DNA of 64,000 bases from AC-51 sp963749895 (GCA_963749895.1 CAVVOG010000003.1:248001-312000), one strand, 5' to 3'. Numbered from the stretch's first letter, positions 24,974 to 35,273 are shown. Program-made: numbers and translations. Notes: generated from the letters alone by a model not told the origin.

Positions 24974-26563
24974 TCAGTGCCCGGCGGTGACGGGCTCGGG
25001 ATCGGCCAGGCTCGCCTCACGGGTCGCCGCACGCCCAGGGATGTAGCGGTTCGCCACGAACGCGGCGGTGAGCAGGACGAGCCCGCCGATCGCGACCGCC
25101 AGGTGGAATCCGGACATGAACGCTTCTCGGTACGCGGCCTCGACGGCGCCCAGCTGCGCGGGGGCGATCTCGATCGACGCCAGCGCATCCGGCGTGAGGA
25201 CGCCGTGTCGCGCGACCTCGGCGATCGCCTCCTGCTGCTCGGGGTCGAGCCCCGATCCGGCGAGCAGCGGCCCGATCGCCGACGCCACCTGGGCGAACGC
25301 GATCGTGCCGAGCGCCGCGATCCCGAGCACCCCGCCGACCTCGCGGCTCGTGTTCGTCATCGCCGAACCGAGGCCGGCACGCTCCGCGCCGACCGCGCCC
25401 ATCACGGCCGCGGTCATCGGCGCCATCGTCGAGCCCATGCCGTGGCCCATCACGGCGAACAGGATCGCGAGCGCGCCGTAGGGCGTCTCGGGCGTCACCT
25501 GGGTCATCGCGAGCATCCCCGAGCCGACCAGCACGAGGCCGTAGGTCATCGGCGCCTTCGAGCCGATCTTCTGCGCGACGCGGCCCGCGTTCGGCGCGGT
25601 GACCACGATCATCAGCGTCATCGGCAGGAACCGGACCCCGGCCTGCGTGGGGGAGTAGCCGCGCACGATCTGCATGTAGAGCGTGAAGAACAGGAAGATC
25701 GAGAACATCCCGAGCGACACGGCGAACGCCACCGCGTTGCCCGCCGCGAACGCCGGGATCCGGAAGTACGACAGCGGCATCATCGCGTGCGGGTTGCGCG
25801 CCTCCCACCACAGGAACGCGCCGAGGAGCACGACGGCCGCCGTGAGCGACGCGACGATCAGCGGGTCGGACCACCCGCGGACGTTCGCCTCGATCAGCCC
25901 GAACGTGAGGGCGAGCAGCCCCGCCGTGCCCAGCACCACACCGGGGAGGTCGAGTGAGCGCGCCTGCTCGGACCGGGATTCGGTCACGGTTCGGGTGGCG
26001 ATCACGAACGCGACGATCCCGATCGGCACGTTCAGGAAGAACACCGACTCCCAGCCCCAGTTCTCCACCATCCAGCCGCCGAGCGTCGGGCCGAGCGCGA
26101 GCGCGAGCCCCGAGATCCCCGCCCACAGGCCGATCGCCTTCGCGCGCTCGTGGGGCGGGAACGTCACGGTGATGATCGACAGCGTGCCCGGCATCAGGAA
26201 CGCGGCGCCGACGCCCTGCAGCCCGCGCGCCCAGATCAGCTGCGCACCGGTGGAGGCCAGACCGCACAGCAGCGACGCGAGGGTGAAGATCGCGAGGCCG
26301 CCCAGGAACACCCTCTTGCGTCCGTACCGGTCGCCTGCGATGCCTCCGGTGAGCAGGAGCGACGCGAAGGCCAGGACGTACCCGTCGATGATCCACTGCA
26401 GCTCGCTGATCCCGGCGGACAGGTCCCGAGCGATCGTGGGGAGGGCCACGTTGACGACGGTGTTGTCGAGCATCGCCATCGCCAGGGCGAAGCACATCGT
26501 GAGCAGGACGGCGACCTTCTCGCGGGCATGTGGCCCCTCGAACCCGAGGACCCGCTCGGTCAC
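24974..26563 (-). CDS. DHA2-type MFS drug/proton antiporter (14 helices)
   Basis: The 529-residue protein has MLDNTVVNVALPTIARDL in helix 1, the DHA2 motif LDxTxxNVALP, then GGIAGDRYGRKRVFLGG (motif A) and GPTLGGWM (motif C). About 14 helices are visible. Relatives export drugs, dyes or siderophores. The GTG start overlaps the upstream ABC permease stop (GTGA), which places it in an operon with a DrrA/DrrB-like ABC exporter. A longer frame upstream lies inside the permease gene and is not used. Confidence 0.9.
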   Translation of the reverse strand: MTERVLGFEGPHAREKVAVLLTMCFALAMAMLDNTVVNVALPTIARDLSAGISELQWIIDGYVLAFASLLLTGGIAGDRYGRKRVFLGGLAIFTLASLLCGLASTGAQLIWARGLQGVGAAFLMPGTLSIITVTFPPHERAKAIGLWAGISGLALALGPTLGGWMVENWGWESVFFLNVPIGIVAFVIATRTVTESRSEQARSLDLPGVVLGTAGLLALTFGLIEANVRGWSDPLIVASLTAAVVLLGAFLWWEARNPHAMMPLSYFRIPAFAAGNAVAFAVSLGMFSIFLFFTLYMQIVRGYSPTQAGVRFLPMTLMIVVTAPNAGRVAQKIGSKAPMTYGLVLVGSGMLAMTQVTPETPYGALAILFAVMGHGMGSTMAPMTAAVMGAVGAERAGLGSAMTNTSREVGGVLGIAALGTIAFAQVASAIGPLLAGSGLDPEQQEAIAEVARHGVLTPDALASIEIAPAQLGAVEAAYREAFMSGFHLAVAIGGLVLLTAAFVANRYIPGRAATREASLADPEPVTAGH

Positions 26564-27410
26564 GTGAGCTTCCGGTACAGGCGGATCGAGACAGGGATGA
26601 AGATCGCGAGGAGCCCGACGATCCACGCCGCCGACCGGGCGACGAGCTCGCCGAACGTGTACATGACCTCGCCGGTCTCCATGTTGACGACCGCGACCTC
26701 GCCGATCGAGAGGTACCGAGCGAGGTTGCACCAGTAGGTGATCGGGTTGTGTTCGGCGATCGGTTGGAGGAAGTCGGCCATGAAGGCGACCGGGATGAAC
26801 GCCGCGCTGACGAACACGATGGGGAACACCATCGTGAAGATCGCCGCCTGCACGGCCTCGACCTGCTTGATCGCGAGGCCGACCGTGGCCGAGATCCACG
26901 AGAACGTGAAGCTGACGGCGAGCACTAGGACCACCACTCCGAGGGCCGCGATCAACCCCTCCTGGAAGCGGAACCCAACCAGATAGCCGACCCCGATCAT
27001 GATCACGACCAGGAGGAAGTTCTTCACCAGGTCCGCCGTCGTCCGCCCGGCGAGGACCGCGGAACGAGCCATCGGCAGCGACCGGAACCGGTCGAGCAGT
27101 CCCTTCTTCAGGTCCTCGGCCAGGCCGATCGCCGTCGTCGTCGATCCGAAGATCGCGTTCTGAACGAAGATCCCCGGCAGCAGGAACATCACGTAGTCGC
27201 CACCAGGGATCGTCTCCGGCGAGAACGCGTTCGCGTAGATGAAGCGGAACAGCAGCACGAACATGATCGGCTGGACCAGCTCGAAGACGAGCACCGTCGG
27301 GACCCGCCAGATGCCGACCAGGTTCCGCCACGCGACGATGATCCCGTCGGCCACGGCCAAGCGCGCCCTCGCGGCGATCCCGGTCGGCGCCTGCATCGCG
27401 GTGGTGGCGC

Positions 27411-27414
<4 letters not shown>
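26560..27414 (-). CDS. ABC-2 type permease, DrrB-like
   Basis: The 284-residue permease has six hydrophobic helices in an ABC-2 arrangement: WRNLVGIWRVPTVLVFELVQPIMFVLLFRF first, LPGIFVQNAIFGSTTTAIGLAEDLKKGLLDRFRSLPM in the cytosolic EF-like motif, and FVSAAFIPVAFMADFLQPIAEHNPITYWCNLAR near the end. These are hallmarks of the DrrB daunorubicin-resistance group. The GTG start overlaps the ATPase gene stop (GTGA), so the pair is coupled. The transported compound is unknown. Confidence 0.88.
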
Positions 27415-28427
<1,013 letters not shown>

Positions 28428-28435
28428 GAGGCAGC

Positions 28436-28441
28436 AGCCTA
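28436..28441 (-). promoter_or_regulatory. Putative -10 box, leaderless ABC exporter operon
   Basis: TAGGCT on the minus strand ends 8 nt before the GTG at 28427, with no ribosome site. Confidence 0.5.
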
Positions 28442-28472
28442 GCGTCCGTGCGCGTATCCGACGAACGGGAAT

Positions 28473-28488
28473 ATACCCCCGGGGGTAT
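28473..28488. promoter_or_regulatory. CsoR/CstR-type operator
   Basis: ATACCCCCGGGGGTAT is a perfect 16-bp palindrome of the TACCCC...GGGGTA kind bound by CsoR/CstR repressors. It overlaps the proposed -10 box of the cstR-like gene (TATCCT, 28486-28491), where binding would block transcription. Confidence 0.75.
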
Positions 28489-28491
28489 CCT
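28486..28491 (+). promoter_or_regulatory. Putative -10 box of the persulfide operon
   Basis: TATCCT overlaps the right arm of the operator palindrome. Transcripts would have a short leader with GGGAGG before the GTG at 28523. Confidence 0.45.
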
Positions 28492-28522
28492 GTTATGACC
28501 GAGACGACCAGGGAGGACCGAC

Positions 28523-28792
28523 GTGGACATCACCCAAGATGAAACGCAGGCCGTCGTGTCGCGGCTGCACCGCGTGCAGGGCCAGCTCGCCGGGATCGCA
28601 CGGATGATCGAGGAGGGCCAGGGGTGCCGCGACGTGGCCCGGCAACTGTCGGCCGCCTCGAAGGCCCTCGAACGCGCGAGCGCGCAGTACCTGGTCGCGA
28701 ACCTCACCGCGTGCCTGCGTGACGAGGAGGCCGCCCGGGCCGAGGGCTATACGGCCGACGACATCCAGAAGCTCTTCGTCCAGCTCGTGTGA
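28523..28792 (+). CDS. cstR: CstR-like persulfide-sensing repressor (CsoR family)
   Basis: The 89-residue four-helix protein has SRLHRVQGQLAGIARMIEEG and the family Cys pair C35 and C64. In copper-sensing CsoR a His lies four residues before the second Cys; here that position is Asn60 (VANLTAC), as in Staphylococcus CstR, which senses persulfides through its two Cys. Downstream rhodanese and MBL-rhodanese genes match the cst operon. The GTG has GGGAGG upstream. It should repress itself and the next two genes through the palindrome at 28473-28488. Confidence 0.8.
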   Translation: MDITQDETQAVVSRLHRVQGQLAGIARMIEEGQGCRDVARQLSAASKALERASAQYLVANLTACLRDEEAARAEGYTADDIQKLFVQLV

Positions 28793-28835
28793 CCGCACCC
28801 GAACCGACCGACGAACCCAGGAGGAAGCACTACCG

Positions 28836-29153
28836 ATGGACCCCGTCACCCTGTCGACCGCCCGTGACACCCACCAGATCCTCGATGTCCGTGATCCCTA
28901 CGAATGGAACGCCGGCCGGATAGATGGCGCCGTGCACATCCCGCTGCACCAGCTCGCCGTCCGGCTCGCCGAGCTCGACCCCGGTTCACCGGTGGCCGTG
29001 ATCTGCCGCTCCGGCAACCGGAGCGCCATGGCCACGAACTGGCTCCGTCAGCAGGGCGTCGACGCTCACAACGTCAACGGCGGTGTCATCGCATGGCAGC
29101 TGCACGGGCTGCCGCTCGTGACCGAGGACGGACGGCGGGGTCGGGTGGCCTAG
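28836..29153 (+). CDS. Rhodanese-domain sulfurtransferase
   Basis: The 105-residue single rhodanese domain has LDVRDPYEWNAGRIDGAVHIP at the N-terminus and the active loop VICRSGNRS, with the persulfide-carrying Cys and a closing Arg. It moves sulfane sulfur between low-molecular thiols and proteins. It lies in the cstR-like operon: CAGGAGGAAG precedes the ATG, and the next gene begins directly at the base after its stop. Confidence 0.9.
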   Translation: MDPVTLSTARDTHQILDVRDPYEWNAGRIDGAVHIPLHQLAVRLAELDPGSPVAVICRSGNRSAMATNWLRQQGVDAHNVNGGVIAWQLHGLPLVTEDGRRGRVA

Positions 29154-30554
29154 ATGGAGCTTCGGCAGTTCCACCTGGAGAGCCTGGGTCACGCGTCGTA
29201 CCTCGTCGGTGACGAGCGGACCGGGGAGGCACTGGTCCTCGATCCGAAGCGTGACGTGGACGACTACCTCCGCGTCGCGCGCGAGCGCGGGTTCGACCTC
29301 GCCTACGTGATCGACACGCACGGCCACAACGACTACCTGTCGGGGCTCTCGGAACTGATCGCGCGAGCGCCGGGGATCCGGCCGCTCGCACCGGCGCACG
29401 GCACGTACGGCTACGACCACCGCCCCGTCCGCCACGGCGAGATCGTGGAGATGGGCGACATCGCGTTCGAGGTGCTCCACACGCCCGGACACACGCCCGA
29501 GCACGTGAGCCTGCTGATCCATGACCGTTCCGTGGCAGACGAGCCCGCCGTGCTGCTCGCCGGGGGTGCACTGCTCGTGAACGACGTCGCGCGCCCGGAC
29601 CTGCTGGGCAGCGACGAGCAGACGCGCACGAGCGCGGAGGCGATGCGCGACATGCTCCGCGACGTGATCCTCGCCCTGCCCGACCACGTCGAGGTCTTCC
29701 CGACCCACGTCGCCGGGTCGCTGTGCGGGGGCAACATCGGCGCACGGCTGTCGACGACGGTCGGCTACGAACGTCGCACGAACCCGGTGCTCCGCCGGGT
29801 GCTGGAGGACCGCCCGATCGAGGAGATCTTCGGGCTCGGCACGCTCCCCGCGGTCCCCCCGTACTGGCGTCGGATGCGGACCCAGAACATGGCCGGTCCG
29901 GCACCGCTGGGCGTGGTGGCCGAGCCACCGGCCCTGCGCGTCGAGCACTTCGCGAAGCTCCGCGACGGCGGTGCGCTGGTGATCGACGCCCGCCAGCCCG
30001 AGGCCTTCGCCGGTCTCCACGTCCCGGGATCGATCAACGTGGGGCTCGGGACCTCGTTCGCGACCTGGGCCGGAACGGTCGCGCCGGCCGACGCCGATGT
30101 GCTGCTGGTGCTCGACCGGCCCGGGGATCTATGGGACGCCACCTGGCACCTGCTCCGGACGGGCTACGCGGCGCCCGTCGGGTGGCTCGCGGGCGGGATG
30201 CACGACTGGCGCACGAGCGGCCGTGAGGTCGCCACCCTCCCGCAGATGACCGTCGACGAGGCTGCCGCCGCGCTCGCGCGTGGGGAGCTGCGCGTGCTCG
30301 ACGTTCGCCAGCCGGCGGAATGGGCGGACGGCCACGTCGAGGGTGCGACGTTCATCACCGGAGGTGAGCTGCCCTCGAGGCTCGGCGACCTGCCGGCCCC
30401 CGACGGGCGCCCGCTCGCCGTGATCTGCGGCAGCGGGTTCCGATCCTCGGTGATGACCAGCCTGCTGCGCGCGAACGGACGCGACGATGCCGTCAACCTG
30501 GTCGGCGGGGTCGAGGCATGGGGAGCCGCCGGGCTGCCACTCGTCGCGGCGTGA
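29154..30554 (+). CDS. MBL-fold persulfide dioxygenase fused to two rhodanese domains (CstB-like)
   Basis: The 466-residue protein begins with an ETHE1-like metallo-beta-lactamase domain: DTHGHNDYLSG holds the first His pair, HTPGHTPEHVSLL another ligand and FPTHVAG a third. A rhodanese domain at about 270-360 lacks the active Cys (LLVLDRPGD instead of a Cys loop). The second (about 370-466) keeps VICGSGFRSSV. CstB of Staphylococcus has the same arrangement and oxidises persulfides to sulfite and thiosulfate. The start immediately follows the rhodanese stop. The metallophosphatase gene converges 3 nt beyond the end. Confidence 0.85.
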   Translation: MELRQFHLESLGHASYLVGDERTGEALVLDPKRDVDDYLRVARERGFDLAYVIDTHGHNDYLSGLSELIARAPGIRPLAPAHGTYGYDHRPVRHGEIVEMGDIAFEVLHTPGHTPEHVSLLIHDRSVADEPAVLLAGGALLVNDVARPDLLGSDEQTRTSAEAMRDMLRDVILALPDHVEVFPTHVAGSLCGGNIGARLSTTVGYERRTNPVLRRVLEDRPIEEIFGLGTLPAVPPYWRRMRTQNMAGPAPLGVVAEPPALRVEHFAKLRDGGALVIDARQPEAFAGLHVPGSINVGLGTSFATWAGTVAPADADVLLVLDRPGDLWDATWHLLRTGYAAPVGWLAGGMHDWRTSGREVATLPQMTVDEAAAALARGELRVLDVRQPAEWADGHVEGATFITGGELPSRLGDLPAPDGRPLAVICGSGFRSSVMTSLLRANGRDDAVNLVGGVEAWGAAGLPLVAA

Positions 30555-30557
30555 CGC

Positions 30558-31511
30558 CTACGGCGCGATGTCGAACTCGTCGAAGACCCGCGCGTCCTGA
30601 TCGACCGCGCGCACGAGCATGCGATCGGCGAACACGTTGATGTCGACGAAGTGGTACACGGCGTACGAGACCGCCGTGAACGTGTCCTCGCCCGTGCCGC
30701 GGGTGCGTCCCGCGGCACCCGACACGACGTAGGTGACGCCGTCGATGAGGACGCTTCGCTGGTAGTCGTGCTCGTGTCCCGACAGGACCAGCTGCACCCC
30801 GTACCGGACGAACGAGGGTGAGAACGCCTCGCGCACCGTGAGGTTCGATCCCTGGTAGCCGGCCGAGTACGGAGGCTCGTGGACCGCGACGATCCGCCAG
30901 CGTTCGGTGGCGTCCCGCAACGTGTCTTCCAGGAACGCCCGTTGGTCGGGGTCCCCGACCCGGTTCGAGTCCAGGCCGATCAGCAACACGTCGCCCGGGA
31001 GGTGTGCGGCCCACCAGGTCCCGGGCATCCCCAGGACGTCCATCTGCTCGTCGGCGTGGCCGGCGTCGTGGTTGCCGACGATCGCGTACAGGTCCGCGCC
31101 GTCGTCGAGCACCCGGTCGAACGGCCGGAAGATCGTGTACTCGAGGCGGGCGGGGTCACCGCTGGGGTAGACGTTGTCGCCCAGGGCGAGCAAGACGTCG
31201 TACCGGACGTCGTCACCGGACCGACTGATCGCCCACGACGTGGACCAGTCGATCTCCTCGCCCTCCCCGACGTCGCCGACCGCGGCGATCCGGAGGTCGG
31301 GATCAGCGGCGAGCGGGGTGAGCGCCCAGGTCTCGGTCGGTGCCCCCTTGCGATGGGTCAGCATCGAGACGGTCTGCGGCCCGAGCTGCCACCAGTAGAC
31401 GAGCAGGAGGGCGACGACGACCGCGACGACGACGGGCCAGCGACGGCGTCGCCGAACCACGGGCGCCCCGTCGGGCGCCGGCGCGGCGACCGAGCGCGTG
31501 GTCGTGCGCAT
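30558..31511 (-). CDS. Membrane-anchored metallophosphoesterase
   Basis: The 317-residue protein has an N-terminal basic stretch and one helix (WPVVVAVVVALLLVYWW), then a calcineurin-like phosphatase core: AAVGDVGEG, LLALGDNVYPSG, AIVGNHDAGH, AVHEPPY and LSGHEHDYQR, the metal ligands in order. This is close to purple acid phosphatase-like or tartrate-resistant-like extracytoplasmic enzymes. The ATG at 31511 is preferred (GAGGGACGG upstream); a GTG at 31541 is possible. The substrate is unknown. Confidence 0.88.
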   Translation of the reverse strand: MRTTTRSVAAPAPDGAPVVRRRRRWPVVVAVVVALLLVYWWQLGPQTVSMLTHRKGAPTETWALTPLAADPDLRIAAVGDVGEGEEIDWSTSWAISRSGDDVRYDVLLALGDNVYPSGDPARLEYTIFRPFDRVLDDGADLYAIVGNHDAGHADEQMDVLGMPGTWWAAHLPGDVLLIGLDSNRVGDPDQRAFLEDTLRDATERWRIVAVHEPPYSAGYQGSNLTVREAFSPSFVRYGVQLVLSGHEHDYQRSVLIDGVTYVVSGAAGRTRGTGEDTFTAVSYAVYHFVDINVFADRMLVRAVDQDARVFDEFDIAP

Positions 31512-31640
31512 CGTTGACCGTCCCTCATCCTCGCGGCCCACGACCGATCCGCCTACGCCGGACCGGCCCCCTCACGGCGGGACCCCCGCCCCGGGACCTC
31601 AGGTCACGCGTCCGCGACGATGTCGCTCGAGGAGGGAACC

Positions 31641-33671
31641 GTGGGTGCCGATGGCGGCCCCGTCGTGTTGGACCTGCGCCGCGAGCCGAGGGCCCGCGAT
31701 CCCGCGTGGGCCGGGAGCAAGGCGGCGGCGCTGGCGCGCGCCGCCGCGGCGGGGTTCCCCGTGCTTCCCGGCTTCGTGATCGCGACCGACGCCCACCCCC
31801 GGATCGGCGAGGTCCGCCCGGCATGGGACGAGCTGTCCGACCACGGGCGCGTCCCGCTCGTCGTGCGCTCGTCGTCGACGATGGAAGACGTCGAGACCTC
31901 GTCGATGGCCGGTCGGTTCGTGTCGGTCACCGACGTCCGGGGCTGGAGGGCGTTCCGCGAGGCCGGGGCTCGCGTGCGGGCGTCGGCGCACACGCCTGAG
32001 GGTGTCGCCCCGATGGCCGTGCTGGTCCAGCCGGCGCTCGACGCGGTCCGCGGCGGGGTGCTGTTCGGGATCGATCCCGTCACCGGCGACCGGCGGCGAC
32101 TGGTCGTGGAGTGTGCGCCCGGTGCGCCGCACGCGATCGTCGGGGGCCAGGTGACCGCGACGCGGTACGTGCTGAGCCGATACGGACGGATCGTGGAGCG
32201 CGAGCCGGGCGAGCTGCGGCTGGGCCTGCGCGATCGACGACGGCTGGCGCGCCTAGCCCGGCGGGCCGAGCGAGCGTTCGGGCGACCGCAGGACATCGAG
32301 TGGGCGATCGACGCGCGGGGACGCCTGTGGTTGTTCCAGAGCCGGCCGGTGACCGCGATCGGGGAGATGAGCCAGGCGACCGGGCCGCTGCTGGGTCCCG
32401 GTCCGGTGGGGGAGACGTTCCCCGAGCCGCTCCGACCCCTCGAACGCGACCTGTTCGTGGCGCCGCTGCGGATCGGGATGATCGAGGCGTTGCGCGTGAT
32501 CGGGGTCGTCCCTCGGGCAAGGATCGCGCGGTCGCCGGTCTTGACCACGGTCGGCGGTCGGGTGGCTGCCGACCTCGAGCTGCTGGGCTGGGCGCCTCCA
32601 CGGCGGGGCTGGCGCGTGCTGAACCCCGTCCCCCCGGCTCGGCACCTCTGGGCTGCATGGCACATCGGTCGGCTCCGGGCCTCGCTGCCGGAGCGGGTCG
32701 GGGGGATGCTCGAGGCCATCGACGGTCGGCTGCGCGCCGTCCCGCCGCTCGCGCTGCTGGCGGATCGTCAGTTGCTCGGTCTGCTCGGACGCGTCCGCCG
32801 TGAGCTGGTGTCGGTCCACGCCTTCCAGGTACTGGCGGGGATGCTGTTGCCGTCCGCGTCGGATCGGCCGTCCGCCTCGGTCCTGGCCCTCGCGGCGCTC
32901 GCGACGCACCGCGCCGAGGGCCACGACGACCGGGAGGTCGTGGTGGAGGCGCCGGTGGTGCTCGCCCTGCTGCCGCCTCGGGTCGGTCCGATCCCCGCGC
33001 TGCCCGACGCGGAGATCCCGCACGGGAGCCCGCATCCCGATGTCGCCGTCTTGGAGCCGCGGGAGGCGCTCCGGCTGCGCGCCCGGTGGCTCGACGAGCT
33101 CGTCGCGCGGGCCGCGTGGGAGATGGGTGGCCGTCTCGAGGCCGCCGGCCGGCTGCCCGATCGCGCGCTCGTGGCCGAGATGACGCTGCGGGAGCTCGCC
33201 GCCGTGATGGACGGCGGCGAGCTCCCGGTCACCCTGGCGGCGCGGGCCGCTGCGCGGCCCGCGCCGCCCCTGCCCGCCGTCTTCCGGCTTACGCCGCACG
33301 GCGACGTCGTACCCGCGAGGGCGCCCGGCCGGCAGCGTCCCCGCGGCGTCGGAGGCCGAGGCGCCGGCGGGGGTCGGGGCTCGGGTCCCGTCCGCCACGG
33401 GGAGGGCGACGTCCGTCCCGGCGACGTGTTGGTCGTGCGGGTCCTCTCGCCGTCGCTCGCGGGGGTGCTCCCGATGCTCGCGGGGCTCGTGTCGGAGACC
33501 GGCAGCACGCTCTCGCACCTCGCGATCGTCGCGCGGGAGCTCGGGGTCCCGACCGTGGTCGGGTTCGAGGGGGCATGCGATCGGATCGCCGAGGGGGCGA
33601 TCGTGGTCGTCGACGGCGCGACGGGCGAGGTCGGGGTCGTCGAGGAGGCGAGGCAGGAGGAGGCGGCATGA
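31641..33671 (+). CDS. PEP synthase / rifampin phosphotransferase-like phosphotransfer protein
   Basis: The protein of about 676 residues has an ATP-grasp N-terminal part (PLVVRSSSTMEDVETSSMAG, VLFGIDPVTGDRR), a middle part of no known motif and a C-terminal swivelling phosphohistidine domain (GSTLSHLAIVARELGVPTVVGF, with the His carrying phosphate). It is shorter than PEP synthase or rifampin phosphotransferase, and the link to the His domain is a Gly/Arg-rich low-complexity stretch. It may phosphorylate a small molecule. The GTG at 31641 follows GGAGGG; an ATG at 31620 is an alternative. Its stop overlaps the next ATG. Confidence 0.75.
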   Translation: MGADGGPVVLDLRREPRARDPAWAGSKAAALARAAAAGFPVLPGFVIATDAHPRIGEVRPAWDELSDHGRVPLVVRSSSTMEDVETSSMAGRFVSVTDVRGWRAFREAGARVRASAHTPEGVAPMAVLVQPALDAVRGGVLFGIDPVTGDRRRLVVECAPGAPHAIVGGQVTATRYVLSRYGRIVEREPGELRLGLRDRRRLARLARRAERAFGRPQDIEWAIDARGRLWLFQSRPVTAIGEMSQATGPLLGPGPVGETFPEPLRPLERDLFVAPLRIGMIEALRVIGVVPRARIARSPVLTTVGGRVAADLELLGWAPPRRGWRVLNPVPPARHLWAAWHIGRLRASLPERVGGMLEAIDGRLRAVPPLALLADRQLLGLLGRVRRELVSVHAFQVLAGMLLPSASDRPSASVLALAALATHRAEGHDDREVVVEAPVVLALLPPRVGPIPALPDAEIPHGSPHPDVAVLEPREALRLRARWLDELVARAAWEMGGRLEAAGRLPDRALVAEMTLRELAAVMDGGELPVTLAARAAARPAPPLPAVFRLTPHGDVVPARAPGRQRPRGVGGRGAGGGRGSGPVRHGEGDVRPGDVLVVRVLSPSLAGVLPMLAGLVSETGSTLSHLAIVARELGVPTVVGFEGACDRIAEGAIVVVDGATGEVGVVEEARQEEAA

Positions 33672-34588
33672 CGTCGACGCGGATCGCCTCGGTGCTGCTG
33701 CGGGTCGTGGGGTGGGTGGTGCTCCTCGCCTCGGGCATCTACCTGCTCGTCTACCTGTACCGGTGGGAATGGAACCGCGCGTTGATCTCCGGTCTCTTCC
33801 TGGTGGCGGCCGAGGTCGCCCTGGCATCCTCGGCGATCCTTCGGCGTCTGGCGGCGCTGGAGCACCGGCTCGACGAGGCGGCGCGCGGCGGTGCTCCGCC
33901 ACCGTCGCCACAGGAGGGAGGCGACGGAGGGCCGTTCGCCTGGCTGAGCGGCGACCGGATGGGCGTCTTCGTCCCGGTGCTGCTGGGGGTCGGTGTGATC
34001 CTGTCCGCGATCGCCTACGTGGTCGAGCGCACCGCGTCGGCGACGGCGGGGCTCGGCGGAGACGCGGCGGAGCGTCGCCTTCGCCGCCTGGCGCGCCCAC
34101 ACCCCGGGTTCGTCCCGTCGGTCACCGACGCCGCGTCGACCGTGCCGGTCACCGTCGTGCGGTTCGTCCAGCCGGCGCCCGCGATGCCGAGGGCTCATCG
34201 GGCCGCGACATCCGTCGTCGCGGTGTCGGCGGCGCTCCTGCTGCTCGCCGCCGGGATCGGGGCCCTCGCCCAGCTCACGATGTACGTTCCCGACACGAGG
34301 CCGACGACCGGCAGCACGACCTACGACCTGCTCGTGGAGCTGCGAGAGGGCGGAGGGGACCGGACGACGATCGCCCAGGCGTTGTGGCTGTCCTGCCGGG
34401 GGAACCTGCTCGACTCGGCACAGGCGGAGATCCGCGAGTCCGGCCCCCAGACGGTCACGATGCTGATCGAGCCGAGGGTCGCGCACAACGACGACCGTCG
34501 GTTCGTGGGCTGCCTCGAGGACGTGACGCTCGACCGTGTCCGCGTCGACGTGGTCGGGGGGGTCGATCGAGCCGGCACCGAGGCTTGA
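33668..34588 (+). CDS. Membrane protein of unknown function
   Basis: The 306-residue protein has helices at about 6-40 (two), 95-120 and 180-205, with soluble parts between and a C-terminal domain (TYDLLVELREGGGDRTTIAQALWLSCRGN). I do not recognise a family. Translation is coupled to the PEP-synthase-like gene by an ATGA overlap, so it probably works with it. The C-terminal domain holds two Cys (WLSCRGN and GCLEDV). Confidence 0.65.
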   Translation: MTSTRIASVLLRVVGWVVLLASGIYLLVYLYRWEWNRALISGLFLVAAEVALASSAILRRLAALEHRLDEAARGGAPPPSPQEGGDGGPFAWLSGDRMGVFVPVLLGVGVILSAIAYVVERTASATAGLGGDAAERRLRRLARPHPGFVPSVTDAASTVPVTVVRFVQPAPAMPRAHRAATSVVAVSAALLLLAAGIGALAQLTMYVPDTRPTTGSTTYDLLVELREGGGDRTTIAQALWLSCRGNLLDSAQAEIRESGPQTVTMLIEPRVAHNDDRRFVGCLEDVTLDRVRVDVVGGVDRAGTEA

Positions 34589-34648
34589 ACGTCGTTCGTG
34601 TCACCTCGCGGTACCGTGCCGAGCGAAGTGACATCGAGGAACGATCGG

Positions 34649-35260
34649 ATGGACGTGGTGGTGTTCGGCGCCACCGGGCGCGCCGGCTCGGCGATGGTCG
34701 AGCGTGCGCTCGCTCGCGGTCTCCGCGTGACCGCGTTCGTCCGGAGACCGGAGCGACTCGACGAGGTCGCCGACGACGTCGAGATCGTGGTCGGCGACGC
34801 GCTCGACCCGGCAGCGGTGCGGAACGCGATGGAAGGGCATGACGCGGCGCTCGGGGCCCTGGGGGCTCGGATGCGCGACACCTCAGAGCTGTCCGACGCG
34901 ATGCGGGTCGTGGTCGCGTCGGCCCAGGCGGCGGAGCTCCCGCGGCTCGTGACCGTGTCCCAGGTCGGCGTGTTCCTGACGAAGACGGCGCCCGAGTTCG
35001 CTCACCTGCGCGATGAGCATCTCCGTGTCCTCGAGGCCCTTCGCGCCTCGTCGCTACGGTGGACCGCCGTCGCACCGCCGGCGATCGAGGACCGCGCGCC
35101 GGTCGGTCGGTACGCGGTCGCGCTCGACGAGCGCGCCCCTCGGTGGACGATCAGCCGAGGTGACCTGGCCGACGCCGTGCTCGACGCGCTGGAGCATCCG
35201 GAGTGGATCGGCCACGTCGTCGGGGTGTCGGAACCCGTTGCCGCCGAGGAGCCGGCATGA
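34649..35260 (+). CDS. NAD(P)-binding Rossmann protein (atypical SDR, NmrA/YwnB-like)
   Basis: The 203-residue protein begins VVVFGATGRAGSAMVERALARG, an extended/atypical SDR nucleotide loop, and has VTVSQVGVF in the middle. No catalytic YxxxK is seen, so it may be a flavin reductase-like or a binding protein. GAGGA lies before the ATG, and a TACCGT -10 box at 34612-34617. Its stop overlaps an ATG at 35257 that leads nowhere because it stops after nine codons. Confidence 0.8.
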   Translation: MDVVVFGATGRAGSAMVERALARGLRVTAFVRRPERLDEVADDVEIVVGDALDPAAVRNAMEGHDAALGALGARMRDTSELSDAMRVVVASAQAAELPRLVTVSQVGVFLTKTAPEFAHLRDEHLRVLEALRASSLRWTAVAPPAIEDRAPVGRYAVALDERAPRWTISRGDLADAVLDALEHPEWIGHVVGVSEPVAAEEPA

Positions 35261-35273
35261 AGCCCGCCCGCCC

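Noticed and set aside
24296..25957. Open frame of 553 codons on the plus strand
   Set aside because: Antisense to the DHA2 transporter and membrane protein genes; Arg/His/Asp-rich with no motif.
28495..28542. Short 15-codon frame starting 3 nt after the -10 box of the cstR-like gene
   Set aside because: The distance to the -10 is too small for a leaderless start, and a proper ribosome site serves the GTG at 28523.
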